A DNA stretch of 64,000 nucleotides from an uncultured Flavobacteriaceae bacterium (GCA_943789365.1 CALSTV010000001.1:1674001-1738000); one strand, 5' to 3'; shown: positions 55,061-63,805, counted from the stretch's first letter. The notes: a model not told the origin generated them from the sequence alone. Program-made: numbers and translations.

Positions 55061-55567
55061 ATGGTAACAATTAATGAATTATCGGAAGAGCAATTTAAAG
55101 GTTTATTAGACGAGTATTTTGCACCTGCAGAAAAGCGTTCTAAAATGACTGATGAAGAAGTTAAAGAATTGGCAAAAAGATTGAATGAAAAAATCAATGT
55201 CCCAATAATAAATGAAACAGGTGAAGAGAAAATACTTATTAAAATTGTAATTAAGATTGATCGATTTCTATATGACAATTTACCAAATGAGTTTTACGAT
55301 TTGGTAAGAAGTATGGACAATGGAATTGATGATGATGAAGCCAAACGATTGATAAAAAGGTTATCAAAACTTGCCAATAATCATATCGACATCCCATACA
55401 TACCAGAATCTGTTGAATATGTTGCGATACGACTAATCATAGTTGTAATAATTAACGCAGCCAGAAAACAATGGGACATGCAAAAAGCAAGACAAAATGC
55501 TCTTTCAATGAATATTCCAACTAGCAAAAATGCTTCAGACCAAGAGCTTGAAGATATGATTTCATAA
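55061..55567 (+). CDS. Hypothetical helical protein
   Basis: A protein of 168 residues, rich in Glu, Lys and Ile. The first part has two similar helical segments (SKMTDEEVKELAKRLNEKINVPIINETGEE and IDDDEAKRLIKRLSKLANNHIDIPYIPES), which suggests an internal duplication of about 60 residues. A hydrophobic stretch (VAIRLIIVVIINAA) may be membrane-associated. I do not recognise the family. It lies 14 bases downstream of the IS-split gene and is probably its operon partner; such two-gene AT-rich units at islands are often toxin/immunity pairs, but nothing here shows it. Confidence 0.6.
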   Translation: MVTINELSEEQFKGLLDEYFAPAEKRSKMTDEEVKELAKRLNEKINVPIINETGEEKILIKIVIKIDRFLYDNLPNEFYDLVRSMDNGIDDDEAKRLIKRLSKLANNHIDIPYIPESVEYVAIRLIIVVIINAARKQWDMQKARQNALSMNIPTSKNASDQELEDMIS

Positions 55568-55720
55568 GGTTCTAAACAAAATAATTATAACATTGAACGA
55601 CAGTTATTTTTTGGTAACATTCCTTTTTCTTAAACGAAAGTTAGAGAGCTTATGTCTTAAATTTAACTCCAAACATCGTAGGTGTTTAAAATAATCCACC
55701 TTCTAATAAAACTAATTCTA

Positions 55721-55756
55721 AAAGCCCTATAAGAAATATATTTCCTACTGGGCTTT
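55721..55756. other. Long hairpin near a gene remnant
   Basis: AAAGCCC (55721-55727) pairs with GGGCTTT (55750-55756), and the inside TAAGAAATA/TATTTCCTA pairs too, giving a long stem. It lacks a good T run. The plus frame across 55705-55818 reads NSKSPIRNIFPTGLYNAV then NITEMLDADFEVDSGF and a stop, which may be the C-terminal remnant of a gene. Confidence 0.4.
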
Positions 55757-55860
55757 ATAATGCTGTTAACATTACAGAAATGCTAGACGCTGACTTTGAA
55801 GTAGACTCAGGCTTTTGACTATTGACAATTGCTATTTTAATTCTCGATGAATACCCCCAG

Positions 55861-55935
55861 TCATTCCGAGGAGGTACGACAAAGGAATCCCGGTCCGCTA
55901 GGAAAAGTTCATTTGAAAAAGAATTCGAGCTTTGG
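55861..55935 (+). repeat. Dispersed repeat, family 2, copy B
   Basis: TCATTCCGAGGAGGTACGAC, GGAATC and AAAGAATTCGAGCTT occur in the same order as at 51718-51820. Confidence 0.7.
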
Positions 55936-55952
55936 GAGTTTTTCCTCCTAGC

Positions 55953-56165
55953 CTATCCCTTTTTTCTCAAACTCGCTCCAAGTCCTTTCCCCGAATACAA
56001 TTTCTCCTTTACGCCTTTGATCTCGTCACTTAATTTTTTATTGGCATTGGTTATCAGTTCGTTTTGATGCCTCATGATACTTAGTAAATCGTGAATAGCA
56101 TTGAGGTTTTGGTACTGCATGGAAACTATTTGTTCTAAATCTGCTTTGGTGTATCTTCTGCTCAT
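55953..56165 (-). CDS. Small coiled-coil protein divergent from an XRE regulator
   Basis: A protein of 70 residues (MSRRYTKADLEQIVSMQYQN), mostly helical with heptad-like LSIMRHQNELITNANKKLSDEIKGVKEKL. No known family. It is divergent from the XRE gene with 114 bases between, a typical arrangement for a regulator and a gene under its control. Confidence 0.55.
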   Translation of the reverse strand: MSRRYTKADLEQIVSMQYQNLNAIHDLLSIMRHQNELITNANKKLSDEIKGVKEKLYSGKGLGASLRKKG

Positions 56166-56247
56166 AACATGTTTTTATATTGAATTACAATACAAATATA
56201 TGTTATTTTATAATATTTCACAATACATTTTTATATTATAATTTAGT

Positions 56248-56262
56248 ATGATAATATATCAT
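56248..56262. promoter_or_regulatory. Palindromic operator candidate for the XRE regulator
   Basis: Perfect 15-base palindrome ATGATA-ATA-TATCAT located 17 bases before the XRE start codon, in the divergent promoter region. Self-binding would repress both genes. Confidence 0.45.
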
Positions 56263-56279
56263 GTCTAAAATCCCCCTGG

Positions 56280-56495
56280 ATGACGCAACAAAAAGTCAAA
56301 ATGAATCGTATAAAAGAGGTACTTAAGGAACAAGGGAGAACCCAGACTTGGCTAGCTGAAAAAATTGAGAAAAGTTATGTTGTCGTTACCAATTATTGCA
56401 ACAATAATAAGCAGCCCAGTATAGAAGTACTTCGAAAAATTGCTAAAGTGTTGGATGTTGATGTGAGAGTCTTGCTACATAAAACCAAGGGTTGA
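56280..56495 (+). CDS. XRE-family helix-turn-helix regulator
   Basis: A protein of 71 residues; Met8 (56301, MNRIKEVLKEQGRTQTWLA) is the more conserved start. The lambda-repressor-like fold is RTQTWLAEKIEKSYVVVTNYCNNNKQPSIEVLRKIAKVLDV in outline. Such small XRE proteins act as controllers of restriction-modification or other accessory genes. It lies upstream of a DUF262-HEPN pair and a methyltransferase locus, though not immediately next to them. Confidence 0.85.
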   Translation: MTQQKVKMNRIKEVLKEQGRTQTWLAEKIEKSYVVVTNYCNNNKQPSIEVLRKIAKVLDVDVRVLLHKTKG

Positions 56496-56660
56496 TTTCC
56501 TGGTTTCTTTAGATTTTTACGGGTTTCCGTATGGGGGTTTAGGTGTTTTTCTTTATTTTTAGGAAATGTTACACTATGATGTAATTTAGAATTATAACTA
56601 TTATAGGTAGTGATGAAGTAATATTTATATAATCGTTATCTGTAAGAAATAAAATATTAA

Positions 56661-57767
56661 ATGGGAGAAAAAATAGACGATTTTGAAGACAAACAATTAG
56701 ATGAAGAAATCATAGAAATTCCTTCGAAATTAAGAAAAATTACAACTCAAGCTTATGATAAAAGTGTAGCAGATTTAATCAGAATGATTGGTGAAGGTGA
56801 TATTAATCTCAATCCAGAGTATCAAAGAAATTATGTTTGGGACAACAAAAAAGCCTCTTTATTAATTGAATCCATAATACTAAATGTACCTATTCCAGTC
56901 GTTTATGTTGCGCAAGAAGAGGATGATTCATGGACGGTTATCGATGGTTTACAAAGACTAAATACTTTAAAAAGATTTTTTGAAAGAGATTTTAAACTAA
57001 GTGGTCTTCAAGTTCTTAATGAATTAAATAAGTCTGATTATAAATCTTTAAACCCAAAAGCTTTAAGAGTTCTTAAAAATGGTTTAATTAGAGTAATTGT
57101 TGTTGGTGCAGATTCTCATCCAGAAATTAAATATGATGTCTTCATGAGGTTAAACACAGGGAGCGTTAAGCTAAATGAACAAGAACTGAGAAATTGTCTA
57201 TACAGAGGGAATCTCAATACTGCGTTAAAAGAATTCTGTGGATATCCAAGTTTCATGAAATTATTAAACCTCACAGCACCACATAAAAGAATGGTTGATG
57301 CAGAATTAATTTTAAGATTTTTAGCTTTGACCAGAAACTGGGACCATGACTCAAACCTAATAACAAATTATAAAGGACAAATGAAAGTCTTTTTAAATGA
57401 ATTCATGAATAGAAATAAATCAATTAGTGAATCTAAAACTGAAGAATATAGAAATGAATTCTATAGCACCGTAGAGAAAGTTCTGCTAGTATTCGGTAAT
57501 CAAGCTTTCAGAAGAATAAATGAAAATGGTGAATATGAAAACTCCTTAAATCGAGCAATTATGGATGTTCTAATGTTAGTTTTTAACCGAATAAATATTG
57601 AGGAATTGAATTCTAAAAAAGAAGAAATAAAAGAGCATTTCAAATTACTTGTAACAGTTGACCAAGATTTTAGAGATTCTGTAACTATTGGTACGTCTGA
57701 CACCAAAGTTCTCAATTATCGCTTAAAAAGATGGTTTAATGAGGTAAAAGAATTGTTAAATGATTGA
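56661..57767 (+). CDS. DUF262 (ParB/sulfiredoxin-like) domain protein
   Basis: A protein of 368 residues. The N-terminal DUF262 region carries NPEYQRNYVW (51-60), IIESIILNVPIPVVY and the hallmark VIDGLQRL (D95, Q98, R99), a fold shared with ParB and with the GmrS subunit of type IV systems, where it binds or cleaves nucleotides/DNA. The C-terminal half is helical with no recognised nuclease. It overlaps the next gene by 8 bases, so the two proteins are made together. The base composition is very AT-rich, consistent with transfer. Confidence 0.9.
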   Translation: MGEKIDDFEDKQLDEEIIEIPSKLRKITTQAYDKSVADLIRMIGEGDINLNPEYQRNYVWDNKKASLLIESIILNVPIPVVYVAQEEDDSWTVIDGLQRLNTLKRFFERDFKLSGLQVLNELNKSDYKSLNPKALRVLKNGLIRVIVVGADSHPEIKYDVFMRLNTGSVKLNEQELRNCLYRGNLNTALKEFCGYPSFMKLLNLTAPHKRMVDAELILRFLALTRNWDHDSNLITNYKGQMKVFLNEFMNRNKSISESKTEEYRNEFYSTVEKVLLVFGNQAFRRINENGEYENSLNRAIMDVLMLVFNRINIEELNSKKEEIKEHFKLLVTVDQDFRDSVTIGTSDTKVLNYRLKRWFNEVKELLND

Positions 57768-58410
57768 TAGTTTCGAAGCTACAACAGATTTTACAGATGC
57801 TATTGTTGAAATTGAAATGTTGATAGATTATGCAAAGGAAAATACAAACACATTTTCAAAATACGCCTTGTTCAATAAGTCATCCATAATTCTTTTATGT
57901 ACGAAGTTTGAAACGTTCTTAGAAAACTTCCTACAAGAATACGCCTACATTAACTTAAAAACCTTTGATAATAAAACATTGGACACACACATTTATGAAC
58001 ATATCTTAAAAAATCAAATAGAACGATTAAAATTAGACTTTACAAACAAAGAGAATAGAGACATTCACCTTGAAAATGTTATCAACTTATGTGGTAGTCA
58101 TACTTTTCAAGACATTCAAAATTTTAATATTAATTCAAAATTTAACTATGGTAAACACGGCCAAAAGGAAATTGAAAAACTACTTAGGGAATTTGGGTTA
58201 AATACCGAACTCAGTACTGAAATTAAATCTAGGTTTTTCAATAATTTTAATGCCCTAAATGCAATAAGAAATAATATTATACACGAAGACGCAACTCCTT
58301 CACTAACTCATCAAGATGTTGAATTTCACCTAAATGAAATAAAAACATTTATTTTCGAACTAAACGATAAAGCCATGAGTAAATACAATTCTGCATACTT
58401 AAATGTATAA
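57760..58410 (+). CDS. HEPN-like RNase, MAE_28990/MAE_18760-type
   Basis: A protein of 216 residues, all helical. Near the C-terminus lies R170-x4-H175 (AIRNNIIHED), the HEPN RNase motif, preceded by LLCTKFETFLENFLQEYAY, typical of RiboL-PSP/HEPN proteins. I recall this family as encoded next to DUF262 proteins and annotated as putative defence RNases. The ATG overlaps the DUF262 gene by 8 bases. Likely role: RNA cleavage when the DUF262 partner senses invading DNA; this is inference. Confidence 0.82.
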   Translation: MIDSFEATTDFTDAIVEIEMLIDYAKENTNTFSKYALFNKSSIILLCTKFETFLENFLQEYAYINLKTFDNKTLDTHIYEHILKNQIERLKLDFTNKENRDIHLENVINLCGSHTFQDIQNFNINSKFNYGKHGQKEIEKLLREFGLNTELSTEIKSRFFNNFNALNAIRNNIIHEDATPSLTHQDVEFHLNEIKTFIFELNDKAMSKYNSAYLNV

Positions 58411-58898
58411 AGTGATTAAAACACAATTTAACTCTCGCAACAATGTTAACCATTGTACAAGTCAACACAACAAAAAACAACAACTAAAAACCTAGTTTTC
58501 ACAAAAGAGAAGAGCTCAATTAAAAATGGTTACAAGATGTAAAGTAAGCGTGTCATAGTGATATGAATTTTAGAATTGAACACTAATTGATTAGTTAAAA
58601 TTCACCACTTAAATATACATTTTTACATAATTCCCCGTTTCATTATAGACTTTCTTAAGTCTTTTATTAGATTATCGAATTATCAAACATCTACACGACT
58701 TGATTAACTTTTGAAACCTATCTTTATTTCATTTTTACTTTGCAGTATGGTTAAAAGTAACAACACTTCAATACTATGCACCAATCCCCCTATATCTTAT
58801 TAAAAACCAACCAAACTACGATTTGAGTATTCCATTCTTTTACAGCGTTGAATGAGATTTTTTTCATAACTTGCAAGAATAAATTCAAACCAAAATAA
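58411..58898. other. Gene-free 488-bp stretch
   Basis: No credible open frame. It is strongly AT-rich with small inverted pairs such as ACAATGTTAACCATTGT near 58441-58457 and ACTAATTGATTAGTT near 58580. It must hold the promoter of the methyltransferase gene. Confidence 0.45.
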
Positions 58899-60164
58899 GT
58901 GCTTGTAAAAGAAAAAATATCCATTGAAAATTTTGAAGATAAAAAATTCAAAATCAGACTCATAGAATCTAACAAAGATACTGAAGCTGCTTTTACACAT
59001 TATTTACATAATTCAAGAAATGGTGTTTCCCAATTTTATAAACCGGATGCAATACAGCACGTAAAGAACCTATTTGAATATAAGTTCCCCGAAAAAGAAA
59101 TTACCAATTCTGCGGCAGAAGAAGCGCTTCAATATTTAATCTTTCAACAAGAAAACATTCCTTTCACTGCGCCTCAAAATCCAGAATTTAAGTTTATCGA
59201 CCTTTTTGCAGGTATCGGTGGCTTTCGATTGGCATTCCAAAATCTAAAAGGGAAATGCGTATTTACAAGTGAATGGGACAAATACTCCAAACAAACTTAT
59301 CGCGCAAATTTTGGTGAAGTTCCTTTTGGAGACATTACAAAAAAAGCTACTAAAGATTATATTCCTGATGACTTTGATGTCTTGTGTGCAGGATTCCCAT
59401 GTCAATCGTTCTCAATAGCAGGAAAAAGAGGTGGATTTGAAGATACCAGAGGCACCCTGTTTTTTGACGTTGCTGAAATTATTAAAAATAAGCAGCCCAA
59501 AGCCTTTTTCTTAGAAAATGTAAAAGGATTAAGAAATCACGATAAAGGGAAAACATTGAAAACAATTCTAAACACTTTAAGAGAAGATTTAGGATATTTT
59601 GTTCCTGAACCACAAATTATAAATGCGAAAGAATACGGGGTACCTCAAAATAGGGAGAGAATATTTATTGTGGGGTTCAGAAAAGATTTAGGTATTGACA
59701 ATTTCGAATACCCAATTGGAACAAATAAAAATGTTGCGATTGAAGACATTTTAGAAAAAAAAGAAGTTTCGGTTAAATATTATTTATCCACTACCTATGT
59801 AGATACGCTTAGAAAGCACAAAGCGCGACACGCAAGTAAAGGGAATGGGTTTGGCTACGAGATAATTCCCAATGACGGAACCGCAAACGCTGTTGTCTGT
59901 GGAGGAATGGGTAGAGAAAGAAATTTAGTCCTCGATGACAAACTAACTAATTTCGTTCCCGTTACTCATATTTCAGGAGAAGTAAATCGTGAAGGTATTC
60001 GGAAAATGACTCCTCGGGAATGGGCGAGATTACAAGGATTCCCAGAAGATTTTAAAATTGTTGTTTCTGATGCCCAAGCCTATAAACAATTTGGAAATTC
60101 GGTGGCAGTTCCTGCAATTCAAGCAACGGCTAAAAAAATTATTGAAAATTTAAAAAATGCTTAA
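58899..60164 (+). CDS. DNA (cytosine-5) methyltransferase
   Basis: A protein of 421 residues from a GTG at 58899; an in-frame TAA lies just before it. It methylates cytosine in a specific DNA site. Motif I is FIDLFAGIGGFRLA (99-112), the catalytic PC is in GFPCQSFS (Cys168), motif VI is FLENVKGL, motif VIII is QNRERIFIVGF and motif X is QFGNSVAVPAI. The N-terminal 95 residues are an extra domain, and the target domain lies between VIII and X. The next gene, a broken endonuclease, overlaps its end by 8 bases. The target sequence cannot be read off. Confidence 0.95.
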   Translation: MLVKEKISIENFEDKKFKIRLIESNKDTEAAFTHYLHNSRNGVSQFYKPDAIQHVKNLFEYKFPEKEITNSAAEEALQYLIFQQENIPFTAPQNPEFKFIDLFAGIGGFRLAFQNLKGKCVFTSEWDKYSKQTYRANFGEVPFGDITKKATKDYIPDDFDVLCAGFPCQSFSIAGKRGGFEDTRGTLFFDVAEIIKNKQPKAFFLENVKGLRNHDKGKTLKTILNTLREDLGYFVPEPQIINAKEYGVPQNRERIFIVGFRKDLGIDNFEYPIGTNKNVAIEDILEKKEVSVKYYLSTTYVDTLRKHKARHASKGNGFGYEIIPNDGTANAVVCGGMGRERNLVLDDKLTNFVPVTHISGEVNREGIRKMTPREWARLQGFPEDFKIVVSDAQAYKQFGNSVAVPAIQATAKKIIENLKNA

Positions 60165-60787
60165 ACAATTAGGAATTGTCATTGGAAATGACACAAAAGC
60201 CGGTAATTTATTTGAAGAACTTTTTTCTGATTTTTTTGAAATTGAATATGAATCCCCTTCCGAATACATAAAATTGTTTTGGGGGTAGATATGAATCATA
60301 TCCTGAACGAAATTCAAACTTAAATGGTAAAATGTTCGAATATATTTTGGCTTCTCTATGTATTAGAGAAAATATTTTACCTATCTACATGAGTGCAAAA
60401 GTTGCTTTTGTTCCGAATGTAGTGTACGACTTAATGTTTTATTCAACTGAACGAGGCCCAATATGTTGGAGTGTAAAAACAAGCTTAAGAGAACGGTATA
60501 AACAAGCTGATTTAGAATCAATTGCATTGAAATATGTTCATAGAAAAGCTTTAAGTTTTTTAATCACTTTAAACGAAACTGAAGCAAAAAGTGTAAAAGG
60601 AAAAATTAAAACTGGAGATGTTATTGGGCTTGACGATGTTATTGTTGCTACAAAACCTGAATTCGATGATTTTATAGTTAAAGAATTAAAAACATTTAAG
60701 TTTGAAGAACCACCTACAGTAAAAGTAATAGAGTCAAACCAAGTTGTAACAATTGAAAGAGTGAAATCTGTATTTCCACCTACCTAG
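60157..60787 (+). pseudogene. Type II restriction endonuclease, frameshifted
   Basis: The ATG at 60157 overlaps the methyltransferase end by 8 bases and opens MLKQLGIVIGNDTKAGNLF; it stops at a TAG at 60286. Deleting one T near 60277 makes the frame run on as LFGGRYESYPERNSNLNG into the later part (ATG at 60332) up to 60787, for about 209 residues. A PD-(D/E)xK-like core is visible: Asp in VVYDLMFYS and SVK in CWSVKTSLRERY. The enzyme is likely inactive, leaving the methyltransferase alone. Confidence 0.75.
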
Positions 60788-60903
60788 AAAAAACTAAGAT
60801 TTAAAATTCGAATTAGCAAACACTAATATCAAACAACAATCACATAAATAGAAAACCTACGTAAAGTGATTTGAAAACCGCTACGAAACAACCAACACCC
60901 CCG

Positions 60904-62139
60904 CTAAAAATAAAACATCAACCCAAAACTAATTCGCATAGCGTCTCTTGTTTGCGATTCGACTATGGGAACACCTTCCGCAGTACCATTTAAATCGAGC
61001 ATTTTTTGTCCGTAGTCGAGTTCAATTCCGTAGGTCATCCGGTTGAAGTGATCGTACATGACATTGACGATGCCATAGGTATGTACATGGTCTATATCCC
61101 CACTCACCACAATCGGATTGTTTGGATCGCCTTCGTCTACCAAAAACCGCTGGACATCGTCGGTATAAAAACGGGTATAACCCACTACAAAATTACTGTG
61201 CAGCTTGGGAGTCCAAAAATGTTCATAGGAAGCCCAACCTCCATAGGATGGTGTTGCGTCTAAATCTCCTGCTATGGTAGGGAAACCATCGTAACCAAAA
61301 CCGGCAATACTCGTAATATAGGCGGTGATTCCTTTTCCAACGGTTCCCTGAAACTGAAAGTTGTTTTGGTTCTTTTTTAATTTTCCTGAAAACGAGAGTC
61401 CATAGCCACGAAACGAACCGGATTCGTCGTTGTATTTATAATTGATATTTCTAAAAATGGTCGACATTCTAAGATGTCCCCAACCTTCTTCATGCTTTAC
61501 TCCTACAATCAAATCGGGCGTGGTTTGATGTGCTTGTTCCAAGAGTGGTTCAATTTCACCATAACGATTGTAATCTGCCAAGGGAGCATCCAGAGCAATA
61601 ATATAGCGCCAATCGGGATCGCCGGCTATGGTGTTGAAATATTTGATATGCGGCGAACGTACCCATACACCAGAAGGTGGTCCTTCCCATTCCATGATAT
61701 TGGGCCATAAAGCCTCGTCGCCAAAAGAAGCCCATCCCTGCCCTATTTGCCAGTGATCGAATTCTACATAGGCCTTTCGTAAACGCATAGCACCGTTACC
61801 TCCCCAAAAATCGAACTCCACTACGGCATATACCTTTTCGCCTCCATCAGTCATGATAAAGGACTCAAATTTTAGCTGTGTCTGATACATATCCATCTTA
61901 AAACTACCGGAGTCATCAGTGTCAAAAACATTGATTTTTCCAATATTAAACGTCTCGCTGTCTTGTAATCCTCCAAAAACATCGTAATAACCGTTGAGCT
62001 TTATATTGGCGCCAAAACTCCCTTTGAATTTAGGGGCACCATGTACCGAGTCTTTCGAAGCATAACTTAAAAATCGGTCTTGTGCATGTACAGCCGTTGC
62101 ACAAACCATACCGAGCATTAGGAGGATTGCTTTTTTCAT
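60904..62139 (-). CDS. DcaP-like outer-membrane porin
   Basis: About 411 residues from the ATG at 62139 (MKKAILLMLGMVCATAVHAQ) with a signal peptide; an upstream start adds 13 unlikely residues. The barrel carries FGANIKLNGYYDV, AVVEFDFWGGNGAMRLRKAYVEF, WQIGQGWASFGDEALWPNIMEW and a C-terminus GLMFYF ending in Phe, as recognised by the BAM machinery. The order fits DcaP-type trimeric porins that take up dicarboxylates or small negatively charged solutes. It is a single gene. Confidence 0.85.
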   Translation of the reverse strand: MKKAILLMLGMVCATAVHAQDRFLSYASKDSVHGAPKFKGSFGANIKLNGYYDVFGGLQDSETFNIGKINVFDTDDSGSFKMDMYQTQLKFESFIMTDGGEKVYAVVEFDFWGGNGAMRLRKAYVEFDHWQIGQGWASFGDEALWPNIMEWEGPPSGVWVRSPHIKYFNTIAGDPDWRYIIALDAPLADYNRYGEIEPLLEQAHQTTPDLIVGVKHEEGWGHLRMSTIFRNINYKYNDESGSFRGYGLSFSGKLKKNQNNFQFQGTVGKGITAYITSIAGFGYDGFPTIAGDLDATPSYGGWASYEHFWTPKLHSNFVVGYTRFYTDDVQRFLVDEGDPNNPIVVSGDIDHVHTYGIVNVMYDHFNRMTYGIELDYGQKMLDLNGTAEGVPIVESQTRDAMRISFGLMFYF

Positions 62140-62209
62140 AGGTTTCGTTATTTGAAGGTAAATGAGTGGTTTACACAAATATAACGAAAAGTAAACTATG
62201 GTGTTTTTG

Positions 62210-62281
62210 GGTCATGCAGTCGTGCGGTCTGTTGGTCTGCTGGTCTGCTGGTCTTATCGTCGTGCCGTCATGCAGTCTTGA
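62210..62281 (+). repeat. Octamer array NGTCNNNN, nine units
   Basis: From 62210 to 62281 the sequence divides into nine octamers, each starting GGTC, AGTC or CGTC: variable parts are ATGC, GTGC, TGTT, TGCT, TGCT, TTAT, GTGC, ATGC and TTGA. A 43-base stretch (62240-62282) is identical to 63828-63870. Confidence 0.92.
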
Positions 62282-62364
62282 ACTGATAAAAAAAGGAACA
62301 GAGGGACAGAGGCGCAAAGGGTTTCGATTTATCCTACTTTTGCCTCCTGCCTATTCCCCGATGG

Positions 62365-63684
62365 CTACATAGAAGTCTTTGGAGCGCCATATCGAGCGAA
62401 AGAATTGACAAAATATAGTGGTAAAAAAAGAAGATTTTCTGTGTTTAAAAAACGCATCTCACCAGCGTAAAACACAACAGAGAAATCGGGGTGATAAGTT
62501 GAACGATAAAGATGCAGGCTTCTCAATTTTCCAGAAGGCCCGTCCTTTACCTCTATTGGAATCAAGCTTCCAGCACTAGTGACCAAATAATCTATTTCAG
62601 CATTGCTGCTTTTTGCCGCTCTTGCCCAATAATAGTGCTGTTGTTGCATAGCTACAGCAAGTTCTTGACCAACAAATTGCTCGGCGAGCTGCCCTTTATA
62701 AATCGCTACTAAATTTTTATGATTCAAGGCTTCATTATAGTCCAACTCCATCAATTGATTCATCAAACCAATATCGAGAAATACATTTTTGAATTTTTTA
62801 TCCGATGCTTGTGCCTCTAAAGGTATACCCGGACTGCTAACTGCTTTTACTTTTTTAATCAGTCTGGCTAGTAAAAGACTTTCATAGGCTTTTTTTGTTG
62901 TCGGAATTGTAAAATCTTTTGACAAACTAGTGTATTTCGTTTGCTGTCCGATACTGGCAGCAACTTTTGAAAATACCGATTTCAAACATTGAATATCTGT
63001 CTGTGGTTTGTATTTGTTAAAATCCAATTGATAGGTCTCAATCAGTTCTTTTTGAACTTCAACAGCTTGTTTGATTGATAAACTGTCTCTATAGGTTTTT
63101 ACACATTCCGGCATCCCTCCAATCAACCAATAGATACGCAATTGATCTAATAGAAATTCATGCGTGGGTTTGGAAACTTCAATGATTGGTGCAGAGCATA
63201 TTTCTGCCGCTTTTTTATAATTTAAAGCTGTTAAAAACTCAGAATACGACATAGGAAAAACTTCCAAAGATTGTATTCTACCCACTGGAAAAGAAATCTC
63301 TTTAAAAGCAAATTCTAAAAGTGAACCTGTTGCAATTACATGGATTTCAGGCATTTTTTCAAGAAAGTACCTAAGTGATAGGATGGCACGAGGGCATTCC
63401 TGAATTTCATCAAAAAACAATAGTGTTTTTCCGGGTACAATAGAAATTCCTGTTCTCAGCTCTAATTCGGAACAAATTTTTAGCGGACTCAAATCTCCTT
63501 CAAACAAAAGACCATAGTCACTGTTTTCTTCAAAATCAACTTTTACCATGGAAGAAAATTGCTCTCTTGCCAATTTCTCCACCAACCAAGTCTTTCCAAC
63601 TTGCCTTGCTCCCCTCAATAACAATGGCTTTCTTCTTGCTTTTGTCTTCCATTTAACCAGGTCTGAAAACGCATGTCTTTCCAT
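62365..63684 (-). CDS. AAA ATPase with DUF4143 domain
   Basis: A protein of 439 residues. The N-terminal AAA domain has Walker A GARQVGKT (25-32), Walker B LLFFDEIQECPR and sensor-like IATGSLL. The C-terminal DUF4143 domain has IYWLIGGMPECV and an EIDYLV/PIEVK nuclease-like end. These proteins are common and mobile in Bacteroidetes, with an unproven function. The gene is flanked by octamer arrays of the same sequence and preceded by three 33-bp iterons. Confidence 0.92.
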   Translation of the reverse strand: MERHAFSDLVKWKTKARRKPLLLRGARQVGKTWLVEKLAREQFSSMVKVDFEENSDYGLLFEGDLSPLKICSELELRTGISIVPGKTLLFFDEIQECPRAILSLRYFLEKMPEIHVIATGSLLEFAFKEISFPVGRIQSLEVFPMSYSEFLTALNYKKAAEICSAPIIEVSKPTHEFLLDQLRIYWLIGGMPECVKTYRDSLSIKQAVEVQKELIETYQLDFNKYKPQTDIQCLKSVFSKVAASIGQQTKYTSLSKDFTIPTTKKAYESLLLARLIKKVKAVSSPGIPLEAQASDKKFKNVFLDIGLMNQLMELDYNEALNHKNLVAIYKGQLAEQFVGQELAVAMQQQHYYWARAAKSSNAEIDYLVTSAGSLIPIEVKDGPSGKLRSLHLYRSTYHPDFSVVFYAGEMRFLNTENLLFLPLYFVNSFARYGAPKTSM

Positions 63685-63701
63685 GAGCTAATCTATCATA
63701 A

Positions 63702-63790
63702 ATTTAGTTTTACAACCCAAATATACTATAATATATTTAGTTTTACAACCCAAATAACCTGTTATAGATTTAGTTTTACAACCCAAATAC
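63702..63790 (-). promoter_or_regulatory. Three 33-bp iterons over the ATPase promoter
   Basis: The 22-base block starting ATTTAGTTTTACAACCC begins at 63702, 63735 and 63768, exactly 33 bases apart, with 11 variable bases between. On the minus strand TATATTTG (-7) lies where units 1 and 2 join and TTG (-33), 20 bases further upstream, lies in unit 2. So the repeats overlap the core promoter and may be operator sites. The first block ends 18 bases from the start codon. Confidence 0.7.
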
Positions 63791-63805
63791 CTTGTTTTGT
63801 ATTTG

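Noticed and set aside
63702-63800. Three 22-base repeats with 11-base spacers looked like a mini CRISPR array
   Set aside because: Spacers of 11 bases are far too short, no cas gene is present, and the repeats overlap a promoter at a constant 33-base spacing, which fits operator sites better.
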